Positions 1 to 8,966 of a stretch of 64,000 bases of DNA are shown here, in pieces. Position numbers and translations under genes: made by a program. The notes under the pieces were generated by a model. The model saw only the letters and a program-made list of their open reading frames with translations, did not search any database and was not told the origin of the DNA. Numbering within the stretch: the stretch's first letter is position 1; every line of letters begins with the position of its first letter. The DNA comes from Uliginosibacterium paludis. Its GTDB lineage: Bacteria; Pseudomonadota; Gammaproteobacteria; Burkholderiales; Rhodocyclaceae. The DNA lies in NCBI RefSeq assembly GCF_039631355.1, contig NZ_JBDIVF010000008.1, forward strand, positions 88,740 through 152,739, in the 5' to 3' direction.

Positions 1-67
1 TCCCCAGGCGCACGCCGGCAACCGGCAGAAGTTGATCGGCGACTGGCAGGGGCAGATTCACGGGCAT
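1..67 (-). CDS. argJ: Glutamate N-acetyltransferase ArgJ, N-terminal 22 codons only
   Basis: The frame from the ATG at 67 runs off the left edge and reads MPVNLPLPVADQLLPVAGVRLG. The LLPVAGVRLG stretch is the usual start of bacterial ArgJ, the bifunctional ornithine/glutamate N-acetyltransferase of arginine synthesis. An AAGGAAG ribosome-binding site lies 5 bases upstream of the ATG. The gene follows the HDOD gene on the same strand after 83 bases. Only the start is visible, so the identification rests on 22 residues plus the ribosome-binding site; the active-site threonine and autocleavage region lie outside the window. Confidence 0.75.
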   Translation of the reverse strand, partial: MPVNLPLPVADQLLPVAGVRLG

Positions 68-150
68 GGCACTTCCTTTTCTGATCGGGTGCGGAGGGAA
101 GCGCGGATTTTACGGCATTGCCGGGCTCCCTACACGCCGCGCAGCAGGGC

Positions 151-1614
151 TCAGCGCTTCATGCCGGCCACATGTTCGAAGGAGAGGCTGGCCTGCTGCA
201 CGAAGTGGAGGAAGCCGTGCCAGGTTTCTTCGTCTGCGGGGTTGCCGGGGGCGCGGTCAGCGTAGAAGAGGCCGATGACGCGACCGCTGGCCACGATGGG
301 CGCCAGCATGCCGTCGCGCCGGCCGGTGACGGCCTCCAGACGCTCGAGCCGCAGGCCTTCGGGATTCTCGCCGCGCAGCCAGACCGGCGCCGCACGGTTG
401 AAGAGCTGATTCACGATCTCGCCGGGACGCTGATCGAGCGGAAAGTTGAAGCGGCTGGCGAGCTGCTCGGCTTCGCGCCCCAGCGCCAGTTTGCCGATGA
501 CCTTGGTCCGGTCGGCGGATTGCAGGGCGAACACGGCCCGGTTCATGCCGAGGCCGCGATAGATGCCTTCGAGCACGAGTTGCAGGACTTCGTTGAGACT
601 GGGCCGGGCGGCCAGCAGCATCGACAGGTCGCGCAGGATGCGCAGCTGCAGCAGCGGGTCGGGGACCGGATCGGCTTCCTCCAGCTCGGCTTCGATATCA
701 ACCAGTTTGCCCTTGGGCAGCGGGATCAGGCGGGCGGCTTCCTCGGCGCCGAACTGGGCCGCGACCAGCGCCGCCTCGCCGGCATTGGCGGCCAGCTCGT
801 CGGTGATCTCGGCGAGCACCTGACCGGTGAAGTCTGCAAAGGCGGCCAGCGCGGCACGGGCCTGCGGCGTTTCCCAGCCGGCTTCGACCGCGCGGGCCAG
901 GCGGTAGCCCTCGATGATCGCCCGCTCTTCTTCGCCCGGGCTGCCGGAAGGCTGGGCAGCGGCGATGACCAGCGGCCCCAGCCGCCACTCGCGGGCGAGT
1001 GCGCCGGAAAGGCTCGCCAGCCGGAAACCGAGAATGTCCATCTGCAGCTCTTCCGGCTTTTCGTCGGGCTGGCCGCGCAGCGCGGCGTCCAGCGCATCGG
1101 CCTGCGGACCGCCGAAGCACCAGAAGGCCATCTCGCCCACATGCCCCAGGAGGGCCGCGATGAACACCTCTTCGCCGAGCTTGCTGCCGCGAGCGAGCGC
1201 CGCGGTACGGGCCTGCACGGCGGCATGGAAGCAGCGCGCCATCTCGGCCACCACGCGCTCGCGCAGGCCGCCGGCGAGCAACGCGTCGATGAGCTGGATG
1301 GAGAGCACGATCTGGCCGACCAGATCGAAGCCCAGCACGACCACCGCGCGGCTGATGGTATTCACCACCTGCCGCGAAGGATTGAAGGTGACGCTGTTGG
1401 AGAGCTTGAGCACCTTGGTGGTCAGCGCCGCATCCTGCAGGATGGCGCGCGAGAGCCGCGAAGCGGAGGCCATGTCGTCTTCGGTCACGCTGCGCACTTC
1501 CTGCACCGTGCGACCGAAAACCGGCATGTCACGTTCGCGGATGCGATCCACCCAGTCCTGCAAGCTTGCCCTGCCCTGTGTCATGAGTCCGCCCGTGTGC
1601 TTGGCTTTCGTCAT
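151..1614 (-). CDS. HDOD domain signalling protein with C-terminal GAF-like domain
   Basis: The product is 487 residues. An HDOD domain spans about residues 20-230 (AILQDAALTTKVLKLSNS region); this is an HD-superfamily fold that usually lacks the metal-binding HD pair and acts as a signalling scaffold. A GAF-like region covers about residues 330-487 and ends GMKR. There is no signal peptide or membrane segment, so it should be cytoplasmic. The gene follows kup by 43 bases on the same strand and may be cotranscribed with it. The start is uncertain: ATG 1614 has no clear ribosome-binding site, while ATG 1584 (MTQGRASL) is preceded by GGCGGA and would match related proteins better. Partner and ligand are unknown. 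Confidence 0.85.
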   Translation of the reverse strand: MTKAKHTGGLMTQGRASLQDWVDRIRERDMPVFGRTVQEVRSVTEDDMASASRLSRAILQDAALTTKVLKLSNSVTFNPSRQVVNTISRAVVVLGFDLVGQIVLSIQLIDALLAGGLRERVVAEMARCFHAAVQARTAALARGSKLGEEVFIAALLGHVGEMAFWCFGGPQADALDAALRGQPDEKPEELQMDILGFRLASLSGALAREWRLGPLVIAAAQPSGSPGEEERAIIEGYRLARAVEAGWETPQARAALAAFADFTGQVLAEITDELAANAGEAALVAAQFGAEEAARLIPLPKGKLVDIEAELEEADPVPDPLLQLRILRDLSMLLAARPSLNEVLQLVLEGIYRGLGMNRAVFALQSADRTKVIGKLALGREAEQLASRFNFPLDQRPGEIVNQLFNRAAPVWLRGENPEGLRLERLEAVTGRRDGMLAPIVASGRVIGLFYADRAPGNPADEETWHGFLHFVQQASLSFEHVAGMKR

Positions 1615-1657
1615 GGTTCTACGGCAGGGGGCGAACGCCTCTTGAGTCGTGGAAAAC

Positions 1658-3547
1658 TCAGATCATCACGCGGCTGCCCAGCTCCACGACGCGGGCGGTC
1701 GGCAGCTTGAAGAAGTTGGCGGCGCTCGAGGCGTTGCGGAACATGAATTCGAACAGCCGCTCACGCCACAACGCCATGCCACGCACTTCGATGGAAGGCA
1801 GGATGGTTTCCCGGTTCAGGAAATAGGAGACCTGCTGCGCATCCAGCGGCAAGCCTTGCGCCGCGCAGTGCGAGAGGGCTTCCGGCAGGTCGGGCTCCTC
1901 CATGAAGCCGAAGCGCACCAGCACCCGCGAGAAGGTCTTGCCCAGATGCTGGACTTCGACCCGGTCTTCGACCGGCACCCGCGGCACCGACTCGATGATC
2001 ACCGATACGAAGACCGTGCGCTCGTGCAGCACCAGGTTGTGCTTGAGGTTGTGCAGCAGCGCGCCGGGCATCTGGGCCGGCCGCGGATTCAGGAAGACGG
2101 CGGTGTGCGGCACGCGATGAATGGGCTCGGAATCCAGCATGCGGGCAAAGGATTCGAGCGGCACGGTATCGCTGCGCTGCGCCTCGGCCAGCAGCGCACG
2201 GCCGCGCCGCCAGGTGAAGAGCAGCAGGCTCAGGAAGGCACCGAAAACCAGCGGAAACCAGCCGCCATCGAGAATCTTCATGCCGTTGGACGCCAGAAAG
2301 ATCAGCTCGATGGCCACCAGGGGCGCGAACACCAGCACGACTAGCGCGCGCGGCCAGCGCCAGTCGCGCAGGGCCACCGAAATCGCCAGCGCGGAGGTCA
2401 CCAGCATGGTCAGGGTCACCGCGATGCCATAGGCCGCCGCCAGGTTACCCGAGCTGCGAAAGCCCGCCACGGTGGCCAGCACGAGCAGCAGCAGGGTCCA
2501 GTTCACGAAAGGCATGTAGATCTGGCCCATCTGCGCGCCGGAGGTGTGCTTGACCGACATGCGCGGCGCCATGCCCAGCTGGATCAGCTGGAGCGTGACC
2601 GAGTAGGCCCCGGTAATCAGTGCCTGCGAGGCGATCACCGTGGCGGCGGTGGCCAGCCCCACCATCGGATACAGCGCCCAGCCCGGCACCGCGAGATAGA
2701 AGGGATTCGCGGCCGCGGCCGGATCGCTGATCATCAGCGCGCCCTGACCGAGATAGTTCAGCAGCAGCGCGGGCATCACGAAGAGCAGCCAGCCGTAGCG
2801 GATCGGCCGTGCGCCGAAGTGCCCCATGTCGGCATACAGCGCTTCGCCGCCGGTCATGGTGAGGAAGACCGCGCCCATGGCGAGGAAGGCGAGTTTCGGA
2901 CTCTCCAGCGCGAAGCCCAGCGCATGATGCGGCGAGAGCGCGGAGAGCACCTGCGGATGCGCGATGATGTTGATCACGCCGATCACCGCCAGACTCAGGA
3001 ACCAGATCACCACGACCGGGCCGAAAAAGCTGCCGACCTTCTCGGTGCCGTGATGCTGGATGAAGAAGAGTCCGCAGAGGATGGCGATGGTCAGCGGCAG
3101 CACGAAAGGCTTCATCGCCGGCGTGGCGACCTCCAGCCCTTCGACCGCGGAGAGCACCGAGATGGCCGGCGTGATCATGCCATCGCCATAGAACAGTGCC
3201 GCACCGAGAATCCCCAGCGAGATCGCGATGGCCTTCTTGCGCGGCGTGTCGGCCGCCTTCGAGAGCACGCGCGCCATCAGCGCCACCACGCCGCCCTCGC
3301 CGTGGTTGTCGGCACGCAGCACGATGCTGACGTACTTGAAGGTCACGATGATCAGCAGGCTCCACACGATCAGCGAGAGCACGCCCAGCACGTTCTCCGG
3401 CGTCACCGGCAGCGCATGCGGACTGTCCGGCGCGAAGGCCTCCTTGAGGGCGTAGAGCGGACTGGTGCCGATGTCGCCGTAGACCACGCCGAGCGCGGCA
3501 AGGACGAGTTTGGGGAGCGCTTGCGCAGGGGCGCCGTCTTGACTCAT
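1658..3547 (-). CDS. kup: Low-affinity potassium transport system protein Kup
   Basis: This 629-residue protein matches the KUP/HAK/KT proton-coupled potassium importers of the inner membrane. The N-terminal signature GVVYGDIGTSPLYAL is present, followed by the family motifs ADNHGEGG and LFYGDGMITPAISVLSAVEG. About twelve transmembrane helices occupy residues 10-450 and a soluble C-terminal domain follows. The frame stays open to 3694, but that part overlaps the regulator gene; ATG 3547 (MSQDGAP) gives the usual family length. The gene begins 22 bases after a KdpE-like regulator and is probably cotranscribed with the kinase/regulator pair, which suggests two-component control of this transporter. 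Confidence 0.95.
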   Translation of the reverse strand: MSQDGAPAQALPKLVLAALGVVYGDIGTSPLYALKEAFAPDSPHALPVTPENVLGVLSLIVWSLLIIVTFKYVSIVLRADNHGEGGVVALMARVLSKAADTPRKKAIAISLGILGAALFYGDGMITPAISVLSAVEGLEVATPAMKPFVLPLTIAILCGLFFIQHHGTEKVGSFFGPVVVIWFLSLAVIGVINIIAHPQVLSALSPHHALGFALESPKLAFLAMGAVFLTMTGGEALYADMGHFGARPIRYGWLLFVMPALLLNYLGQGALMISDPAAAANPFYLAVPGWALYPMVGLATAATVIASQALITGAYSVTLQLIQLGMAPRMSVKHTSGAQMGQIYMPFVNWTLLLLVLATVAGFRSSGNLAAAYGIAVTLTMLVTSALAISVALRDWRWPRALVVLVFAPLVAIELIFLASNGMKILDGGWFPLVFGAFLSLLLFTWRRGRALLAEAQRSDTVPLESFARMLDSEPIHRVPHTAVFLNPRPAQMPGALLHNLKHNLVLHERTVFVSVIIESVPRVPVEDRVEVQHLGKTFSRVLVRFGFMEEPDLPEALSHCAAQGLPLDAQQVSYFLNRETILPSIEVRGMALWRERLFEFMFRNASSAANFFKLPTARVVELGSRVMI

Positions 3548-3569
3548 GGTGGGGAACTCCGGGGAAGGA

Positions 3570-4250
3570 TCAGGGAAGGAAGCGGTAACCGGTTCCGGTC
3601 TCGGTAATGAAGTGGCGCGGCCGGGCAGGCTCGGCCTCAAGCTTGTGGCGCAGGTGGCCGACGTAGATGCGCAGATAGTGGGCGCTGTCCGCAAAGGCCG
3701 GCCCCCAGACCTCGCGCAGCAGCTGGCGATGCGTCAGCACCCGCCCCTGGCCGGCAATCATCGCGCAGAGCAGGCGGTACTCGATCGGCGTGAGCTTCAC
3801 TTCCTCGCCGCCGCGCGTCACGCGCCGGTGCACGAAGTCGATCTCGTTGTCGCCGAAGCGCAGCAGGGATTGCTCGGCGCGCACCGCGCGGCGCAGCAGC
3901 GCCCGCACCCGGGCCAGCAACTCGCCCTTGGAAAAGGGCTTGGTCAGATAGTCGTCGGCACCGGCGTCAAGCGCATCGATCTTGTCGCGCTCCTGGCTGC
4001 GCGCCGAGAGCACCAGCACCGGCAGCTCGCTCCAGGCGCGCAGCTCGCTGACGAAGCGCTTGCCGTCACCATCCGGCAGACCAAGATCCAGCACCACCAG
4101 CTGCGGCAGCTCCGCCGCCAGCGCATCGCGCGCAGCAGCCATCGAGCCACTGGCCGCGCAGCGCATGGGCAAGGCCGCCAGCGCATCGCAGAGCAGGCTG
4201 CGGATCTGCGGCTCGTCTTCGACCACCAGGGCCAGCGGCAGCTCAGACAT
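3570..4250 (-). CDS. KdpE-like response regulator (OmpR/PhoB family)
   Basis: The product is 226 residues. A receiver domain fills about residues 1-115: the acidic pocket is VVEDE, the phosphoacceptor Asp is in LVVLDLGLPDGDG, and the conserved Lys is in DYLTKPFSKGEL. A winged-helix DNA-binding domain covers residues 130-226 (LTPIEYRLL, RQLLREVWG, YLRIYVGHLRHKLE). This layout and the YLRIYVGHLR stretch are typical of KdpE. The start at 4250 lies 8 bases inside the kinase gene, a translational-coupling overlap. No kdpFABC genes are visible; kup follows by 22 bases and is the obvious candidate target. Confidence 0.9.
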   Translation of the reverse strand: MSELPLALVVEDEPQIRSLLCDALAALPMRCAASGSMAAARDALAAELPQLVVLDLGLPDGDGKRFVSELRAWSELPVLVLSARSQERDKIDALDAGADDYLTKPFSKGELLARVRALLRRAVRAEQSLLRFGDNEIDFVHRRVTRGGEEVKLTPIEYRLLCAMIAGQGRVLTHRQLLREVWGPAFADSAHYLRIYVGHLRHKLEAEPARPRHFITETGTGYRFLP

Positions 4251-5772
4251 GGGCCGACTCGCTTTCCGGCAGCATCGGCGGCTGGGCGCTGCATGGCAGG
4301 GTGAAGCTGAAGCGGGCGCCGCCCTGCGCGCGGTTTTCGGCCTGGAGCGATCCGCCATGCGCCTCGACGATGATCCGGCAGATCGACAGCCCCAGACCCA
4401 GCCCGGTCACTGCGCCCTGCGCCTCGCCACGCACGAAGGCTTCGAACAGACGCTCCGGATGCTCGGCCGGCACACCGACGCCCTCGTCGGCCACCGCGAT
4501 CTCGATCACCTCACCGCGCCCCAGCGCCTCGATGCGGATTTCCCGGCCGGCCGGGCTGAACTTGGCCGCGTTCTCGAGCAGATTGCACAGCACGCGCTCG
4601 ATCAGCACGGCGTCGAACTCCAGCAGGGGCAGATCCGGCGCGAGGGCGAGCGTGATGCGGTGGGCCGCCAGAGCTTCACCCAGATGCGCCAGCGCCGCCC
4701 CGACGATCTCCTCCACCGACTGCCAGTCGCGCCGCAGACTGACGCCGCTGGCCTGCAGCCGCGCCATGTCGAGCAGCTTGTTGACGAGCTCGCTCATGCG
4801 CAGGGCCTGCTCGCGCAGCGCCTGTGCCTGCTCGCGCACACGCCCGGCCGGTGCTTCGGCCAGCGCTTCGGCCTGCCCGACCATCACCGTGAGCGGGGTG
4901 CGGATGTCATGCGAGAGTGCGGAGAGCAAGGTGCTGCGCAGGCGCTCGCGCTCCATCTCCACCGTTGCCTGCTGCGCCACGCTCACATAATGCAGACGCT
5001 CCAGCGCAATCGCGGTGACCAGTGCCACGTTGCCGAGCGCCAGAGGCAGTTCGGGTGACCATTGCGCTTCGGGCACGCACAGCACCAGCACGCCGCGCCG
5101 ACGCATCGGCGCGTCCAGCGGCAGCATCAGCAGGTGTTCGCCCGGGCTGGCCAGGTCTTCCTGGTCATGCGCGCGGCCCTCGCGCATCACGGTCTCCACC
5201 AGCGCACGATAGAGCGCCTCGTTGCCGGCCGTATGCGGCGGCCCGATCCGGCCCAGCGCATGGCTGGAGCTCTGCCACCAGAGCTCGGCGCGGCCACCGA
5301 AGCGCTCGGCAGCAAAGGCCGCGAGCAGCGCGCAGACCTGCTCCGGCGCAATGGTGCCGGACAAGGCCCGTGCGAGTTCGTACTGCCGCTGCGCCGCCAG
5401 CTCGCCGGCCCGGGCCGCCACCGCATGCAGGCGCAGCCGGGTGGTGAGCTGGGCCAGCAGCAGGCCGACGATCAGCATCACCGCAAAGGTCAGCAGGTAT
5501 TGCACGTCGCCGACCTCGAAAGACAGGCGCGGCGGCACATGGAAATAATCGAAGGCCAGCACGCCGGCAATCGCGCTCCAGGCGGCCGGCCCGTGGGGAT
5601 AGCGCAGCGCGACGGCCACGACCAGCAGAAGGTAGAGCATCACCATGTTGGTGGGCTCTACCTGCCCCACTAGGGGGTGCGACAGCGCGGTCAGCAACGC
5701 GACCCCTGCCGTGGCAACGAGGTAGCCGCGCAGCGCGGGCCGGATGAGGGAGGCGGGACATGCCGTGTTCAT
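4243..5772 (-). CDS. Short KdpD-like sensor histidine kinase
   Basis: The product is 509 residues, while full-length KdpD is about 890. It lacks the N-terminal KdpD domain with its Walker motif and the USP domain. It begins directly at the four-helix DUF4118 membrane domain (residues about 15-115), with the KdpD hallmark DYFHVPPRLSF between helices 3 and 4. A GAF-like linker, a HisKA domain (LLSALSHDIRTPLTV, phospho-His) and a HATPase domain (N box LLENAAKFSP, G1 DEGVGVP, G2 GLGLGLSICR) follow. All kinase boxes are intact, so it should be active. It overlaps the regulator gene by 8 bases. Potassium or turgor sensing is inferred from family and neighbours. Confidence 0.88.
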   Translation of the reverse strand: MNTACPASLIRPALRGYLVATAGVALLTALSHPLVGQVEPTNMVMLYLLLVVAVALRYPHGPAAWSAIAGVLAFDYFHVPPRLSFEVGDVQYLLTFAVMLIVGLLLAQLTTRLRLHAVAARAGELAAQRQYELARALSGTIAPEQVCALLAAFAAERFGGRAELWWQSSSHALGRIGPPHTAGNEALYRALVETVMREGRAHDQEDLASPGEHLLMLPLDAPMRRRGVLVLCVPEAQWSPELPLALGNVALVTAIALERLHYVSVAQQATVEMERERLRSTLLSALSHDIRTPLTVMVGQAEALAEAPAGRVREQAQALREQALRMSELVNKLLDMARLQASGVSLRRDWQSVEEIVGAALAHLGEALAAHRITLALAPDLPLLEFDAVLIERVLCNLLENAAKFSPAGREIRIEALGRGEVIEIAVADEGVGVPAEHPERLFEAFVRGEAQGAVTGLGLGLSICRIIVEAHGGSLQAENRAQGGARFSFTLPCSAQPPMLPESESAHV

Positions 5773-5818
5773 GCCCCGCAGCTTAGCGAAGCGGGTGTAA
5801 AAAAGATGAAAAAGCTGG

Positions 5819-6931
5819 CTATCGCCCCGCCAGGTGCGCCAGCTCGCCGCGCGCCGCCCGCGCGCCGGCCTCGTAACCGGCGTGGTAGAGGTATTGCAGG
5901 TTGCTGCGCGACCAGTCGAAGACCTGCGGCAGGCGCTCTTCCGGAATGCTCTCGACGAGCCTCACGCGGTGCGGCCGGTGCAGGCGGGGATACTTGGCGA
6001 GGTGCTCCGACTCGAAGATCTTGACGTCGTCCCGCGCGATTTCGACCAGCGGTGTCAGGATGGACATCACCCAGGCGTCATAGAGGTCGCGCGGTGCCCG
6101 CAGCAGGCAGTCCGCCCCGAGAATGTCGAAGATCACGATCTCCTCGAGGTCCGGCTCGCGGTCGAGCAGGCCCTGGAAGTTGAGGCAGTCGAAGGTCGCC
6201 CCTTCGATGAAGAGCCCGCCATCGTCTCCAGGAATTTCGGTCGGCGGATACAGGAAGAGGAAGGACAGCGCAGCCTGCAGGTGCAGGAGTGTCAGCTCCG
6301 TCTTCTTGAAGTTGCGCATCTTGCGCTGACGCAGGTCGAAGGCGTTCACGAAGAACTCGGGCGTCATCGTGGCGATGCCGGCGAAGTCGATCACTTCCTC
6401 CGCAAAGGGCACATGCGCACACAGCCCCAGCGAGCTGGCGTTGAGGTCACTCGGGCAGGCGCTCGCGAACATCAGCGCGGTGCTGTCCTTGACCAGTTGG
6501 GAGAACGGGTCGTGGGCCGGCCAGTCCATCAGCTTCTGGATGAAGGGATTGAGGCCCAGCGCACGCCGGTAGGCGTCCGCCATGACGCCGGGCTTGTTGA
6601 ACACCTTGAAATTGACCGGAAAGCGGTCGTAGAGCGGATCAGCGACACCCATGTCGCAGAGGCCCTCAAGGGTTTTCACCGGATCACCATTCTTCGGCGC
6701 GCAATACATCAGCCCCAGCAAGGCACCGGCCCCTGCGGTGGAGATCACGTCAAACACCAGACCATGCTCGTGAAAGGCCGCCAGGGCGCCGGCCACCAGC
6801 GTCGCATTCGGCGCGCCACCGCTGATGATCAGGGCGCTGCGCGGCTTGCGGGCGCCTGACGGCGGAGCGCCGGCCGGGGATTTGCGACGCCGGGCAGGCG
6901 CTGCGGGACGGGATTCGCTTGACTCGGCCAT
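5819..6931 (-). CDS. Patatin-like protein lacking the catalytic serine (probable pseudo-phospholipase)
   Basis: This 370-residue protein has a Pro/Arg/Ala-rich, probably disordered tail of about 30 residues and then a patatin-like alpha/beta fold. The N-terminal strand ALIISGGAPNATLVAGAL replaces the usual GGGxRG oxyanion motif. The nucleophile-elbow position reads DVISTAGAGALLG, so the Ser of GxSxG is Gly. The usual catalytic DG[GA] appears as EGA in FIEGATFD. Both members of the Ser-Asp dyad therefore look lost and a non-catalytic or altered role is likely. ATG 6931 is chosen because AGGAG lies 7 bases upstream; the frame is open to 7024 without such a site. The kinase gene follows on the same strand after 46 bases. 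Confidence 0.8.
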   Translation of the reverse strand: MAESSESRPAAPARRRKSPAGAPPSGARKPRSALIISGGAPNATLVAGALAAFHEHGLVFDVISTAGAGALLGLMYCAPKNGDPVKTLEGLCDMGVADPLYDRFPVNFKVFNKPGVMADAYRRALGLNPFIQKLMDWPAHDPFSQLVKDSTALMFASACPSDLNASSLGLCAHVPFAEEVIDFAGIATMTPEFFVNAFDLRQRKMRNFKKTELTLLHLQAALSFLFLYPPTEIPGDDGGLFIEGATFDCLNFQGLLDREPDLEEIVIFDILGADCLLRAPRDLYDAWVMSILTPLVEIARDDVKIFESEHLAKYPRLHRPHRVRLVESIPEERLPQVFDWSRSNLQYLYHAGYEAGARAARGELAHLAGR

Positions 6932-7041
6932 GACAATCTCCTCGTGCGCAACAGGGGTTCGACAAGGATAATCGCCGTTCATGACATCCGATCCGGCCTG
7001 CCGCTCGAGTGCCCGGATATCCACCGCCCAAATACCGATTC

Positions 7042-7863
7042 ATGTGGCCAGAAAACTTCATCCCGCTATTCCAGGCGACGCCCGCCGCCTCCGTTGCCGG
7101 CCATGAGTTCGCCTTTGCCGACGACGCCCTCATCCTCAATCACGACGGCAGCTTGCCCGACACCGCCACGCTGGAAGCCCTGGGGCCTGCGCGAGCCGAT
7201 TTCCTTTTTGGCCGTGCCGGCGAGTCGGGCTGTCGCGCCCGGCGCTGGGATGCCCCCGCGCTGCCGGAAAAGCTCCAGGCGCTGAACCTGCGCGCCTGCC
7301 ACGGCGTGCTGCAGGAAGGGCAATGGTTTCTCGCTGCCCGGGCCAAGCAGTTGCTGGGCTGGGATCTGGCCAGCCGGCATTGCGGCGCCTGCGGCACACC
7401 GACCGGCACGGCGCCCGGCGAGCCCGCCAAGCTCTGCCCGGCCTGCGGCCATCGCCACTATCCGCAGATTGCGCCGGCGGTCATGTGCCTCGTGCGCCGC
7501 GGCGACCGCCTGCTGCTGGCCCGCTCGCCGCATTTCGCGCCCGGCATGTTCAGCGCGCTGGCTGGCTTCGTGGAGGCCGGCGAAAGCGTGGAAGGCTGCC
7601 TGCATCGCGAGGTGTTCGAGGAAACCGGCATCCGGATTACCAACCTGCGCTGGTTTGCCAGCCAGCCCTGGCCCTTTCCGCAATCGCTGATGCTGGCCTT
7701 TCATGCCGACTATGCCGGCGGCCACATCACGCCGCAGGCCGATGAAATCGAGGCGGCAGACTGGTTCGGCGTGGATGCGCTGCCCGGCCTGCCCTCGCCG
7801 GTCAGCATCGCCTCGCGACTGATTTCGGACGGTATCGAGCGGATTCGCAAGGGTTTGCCCTGA
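7042..7863 (+). CDS. nudC: NADH pyrophosphatase / RNA-deNADding Nudix hydrolase NudC
   Basis: The product is 273 residues. A zinc ribbon with two CxxC pairs (CGACG and CPACG, residues about 115-140) precedes a complete Nudix box (GFVEAGESVEGCLHREVFEETG, here split as GFVEAGES and REVFEETG). It is followed by SQPWPFPQSLM, the NudC-specific motif. NudC hydrolyses NADH to NMNH and AMP and removes NAD caps from RNA. The start is not certain: ATG 7042 (MWPENF) is used, but an in-frame GTG at 7009 would add 11 residues and neither has a strong ribosome-binding site. It is divergent from the patatin-like gene. Confidence 0.92.
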   Translation: MWPENFIPLFQATPAASVAGHEFAFADDALILNHDGSLPDTATLEALGPARADFLFGRAGESGCRARRWDAPALPEKLQALNLRACHGVLQEGQWFLAARAKQLLGWDLASRHCGACGTPTGTAPGEPAKLCPACGHRHYPQIAPAVMCLVRRGDRLLLARSPHFAPGMFSALAGFVEAGESVEGCLHREVFEETGIRITNLRWFASQPWPFPQSLMLAFHADYAGGHITPQADEIEAADWFGVDALPGLPSPVSIASRLISDGIERIRKGLP

Positions 7864-7982
7864 TGGTCTGTTGTGTTTGTACGACGCTTGTACTTGCTCA
7901 ACAAGGCGGCTGTGGGCATTCTGATGGGATAAGTGGCAATTTTGGCTGTTTGTTTCTGAACGCGAAGCGAGGATCTTGAACG

Positions 7983-8960
7983 ATGGGCATGAAGAAAATC
8001 ACGCTGGGCCTGCTGGCAGGCCTGATGCTGGGAATGTCGGCCACAGCGGGGGCGACCGAACTCAAGGGCTGGGTCCGCGAGGCGGTGGATTACCCGCAAC
8101 ACCAGGGCCTGCAGTATTTCTTCGACCGTCTCAAGGTCACGACCGGCGGCAAGTACACCGGCAAGGTCCTCTGCTGCAACGAGATTGGCGAACAGAAGGA
8201 AGTGCTCCCGAAGTTCCAGAAGGGCGAAGTCGATATCGCGCTCTTCACCTCGTCCGCGTTCGAAAAGGATGTGACCGAAATGCGCATCCTGAGCCTGCCT
8301 TTCCTGTTCCGCGACCCCGAGCAGATGATGCACTCGCTCAATGGCGAAGTCGGCCGCGACCTCAAGGTCATGATGGAGAAGGAAGGTTACATCGCGCTGG
8401 GCTGGTATGACGGCGGTGCCCGCTCCTTCTACTCGCGCAACAAGCTGCTGCCCTACGCGTCGGACTTCAAGGGTGTGAAGATCCGCCTGCCCAACCGCAA
8501 GGACCTGATCGCGATGGCTCAGGCGCTCGGCGCGGAGACCTCGACCCTGTCCTTCGACAAGGTGCCTGCGGCGCTCAAGAGCGGTGACATCGACGTCGCC
8601 GAAAACGACCTGGTGTCCTACTACACCTCGGAGCACTACAAGGTCGCGCCCTACTACACCTTCAGCTACCACCTGGTGTCGCCGATCGCGATGGTGGTCT
8701 CCAAGCAGCTCTGGACGAAGCTCTCCGACAAGGAGAAGTCCGAGTTCCAGCAAGCCGCGACTGAATCCGCTGCTCACGCCGCCAAGCTGCGCGCGGCCAC
8801 AGATGCCGAGTTCAAGGCCAAGCTCGAGAAGGCCGGCGTGAAGTTCTCGCCCTTCCGCGGCTCTGCCACGACCATCGCACTGATGAAGGACGCCTACGCG
8901 CCAGTCGCCGCGAGCCCCAGCGCCACCGCGCTGATGGTCAAGATCATGACCGGCAAGTAA
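7983..8960 (+). CDS. TRAP transporter solute-binding protein, DctP family (orphan)
   Basis: The product is 325 residues with an N-terminal signal peptide (basic MGMKK, hydrophobic core, likely cleavage after ATAGA). The mature part has the DctP fold: KFQKGEVDIALF, a long hinge, and IRLPNRKDLIAMAQALGAE with the ligand-carboxylate Arg region. It should bind an organic anion in the periplasm for a TRAP permease. No DctQ or DctM membrane subunit is nearby, so the permease must be encoded elsewhere or the protein acts as a sensor component. A vicinal cysteine pair (VLCCNE) follows early in the mature chain. GAGGA lies about 11 bases before ATG 7983; a second ATG at 7989 is possible. Confidence 0.88.
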   Translation: MGMKKITLGLLAGLMLGMSATAGATELKGWVREAVDYPQHQGLQYFFDRLKVTTGGKYTGKVLCCNEIGEQKEVLPKFQKGEVDIALFTSSAFEKDVTEMRILSLPFLFRDPEQMMHSLNGEVGRDLKVMMEKEGYIALGWYDGGARSFYSRNKLLPYASDFKGVKIRLPNRKDLIAMAQALGAETSTLSFDKVPAALKSGDIDVAENDLVSYYTSEHYKVAPYYTFSYHLVSPIAMVVSKQLWTKLSDKEKSEFQQAATESAAHAAKLRAATDAEFKAKLEKAGVKFSPFRGSATTIALMKDAYAPVAASPSATALMVKIMTGK

Positions 8961-8966
8961 TTCGCT

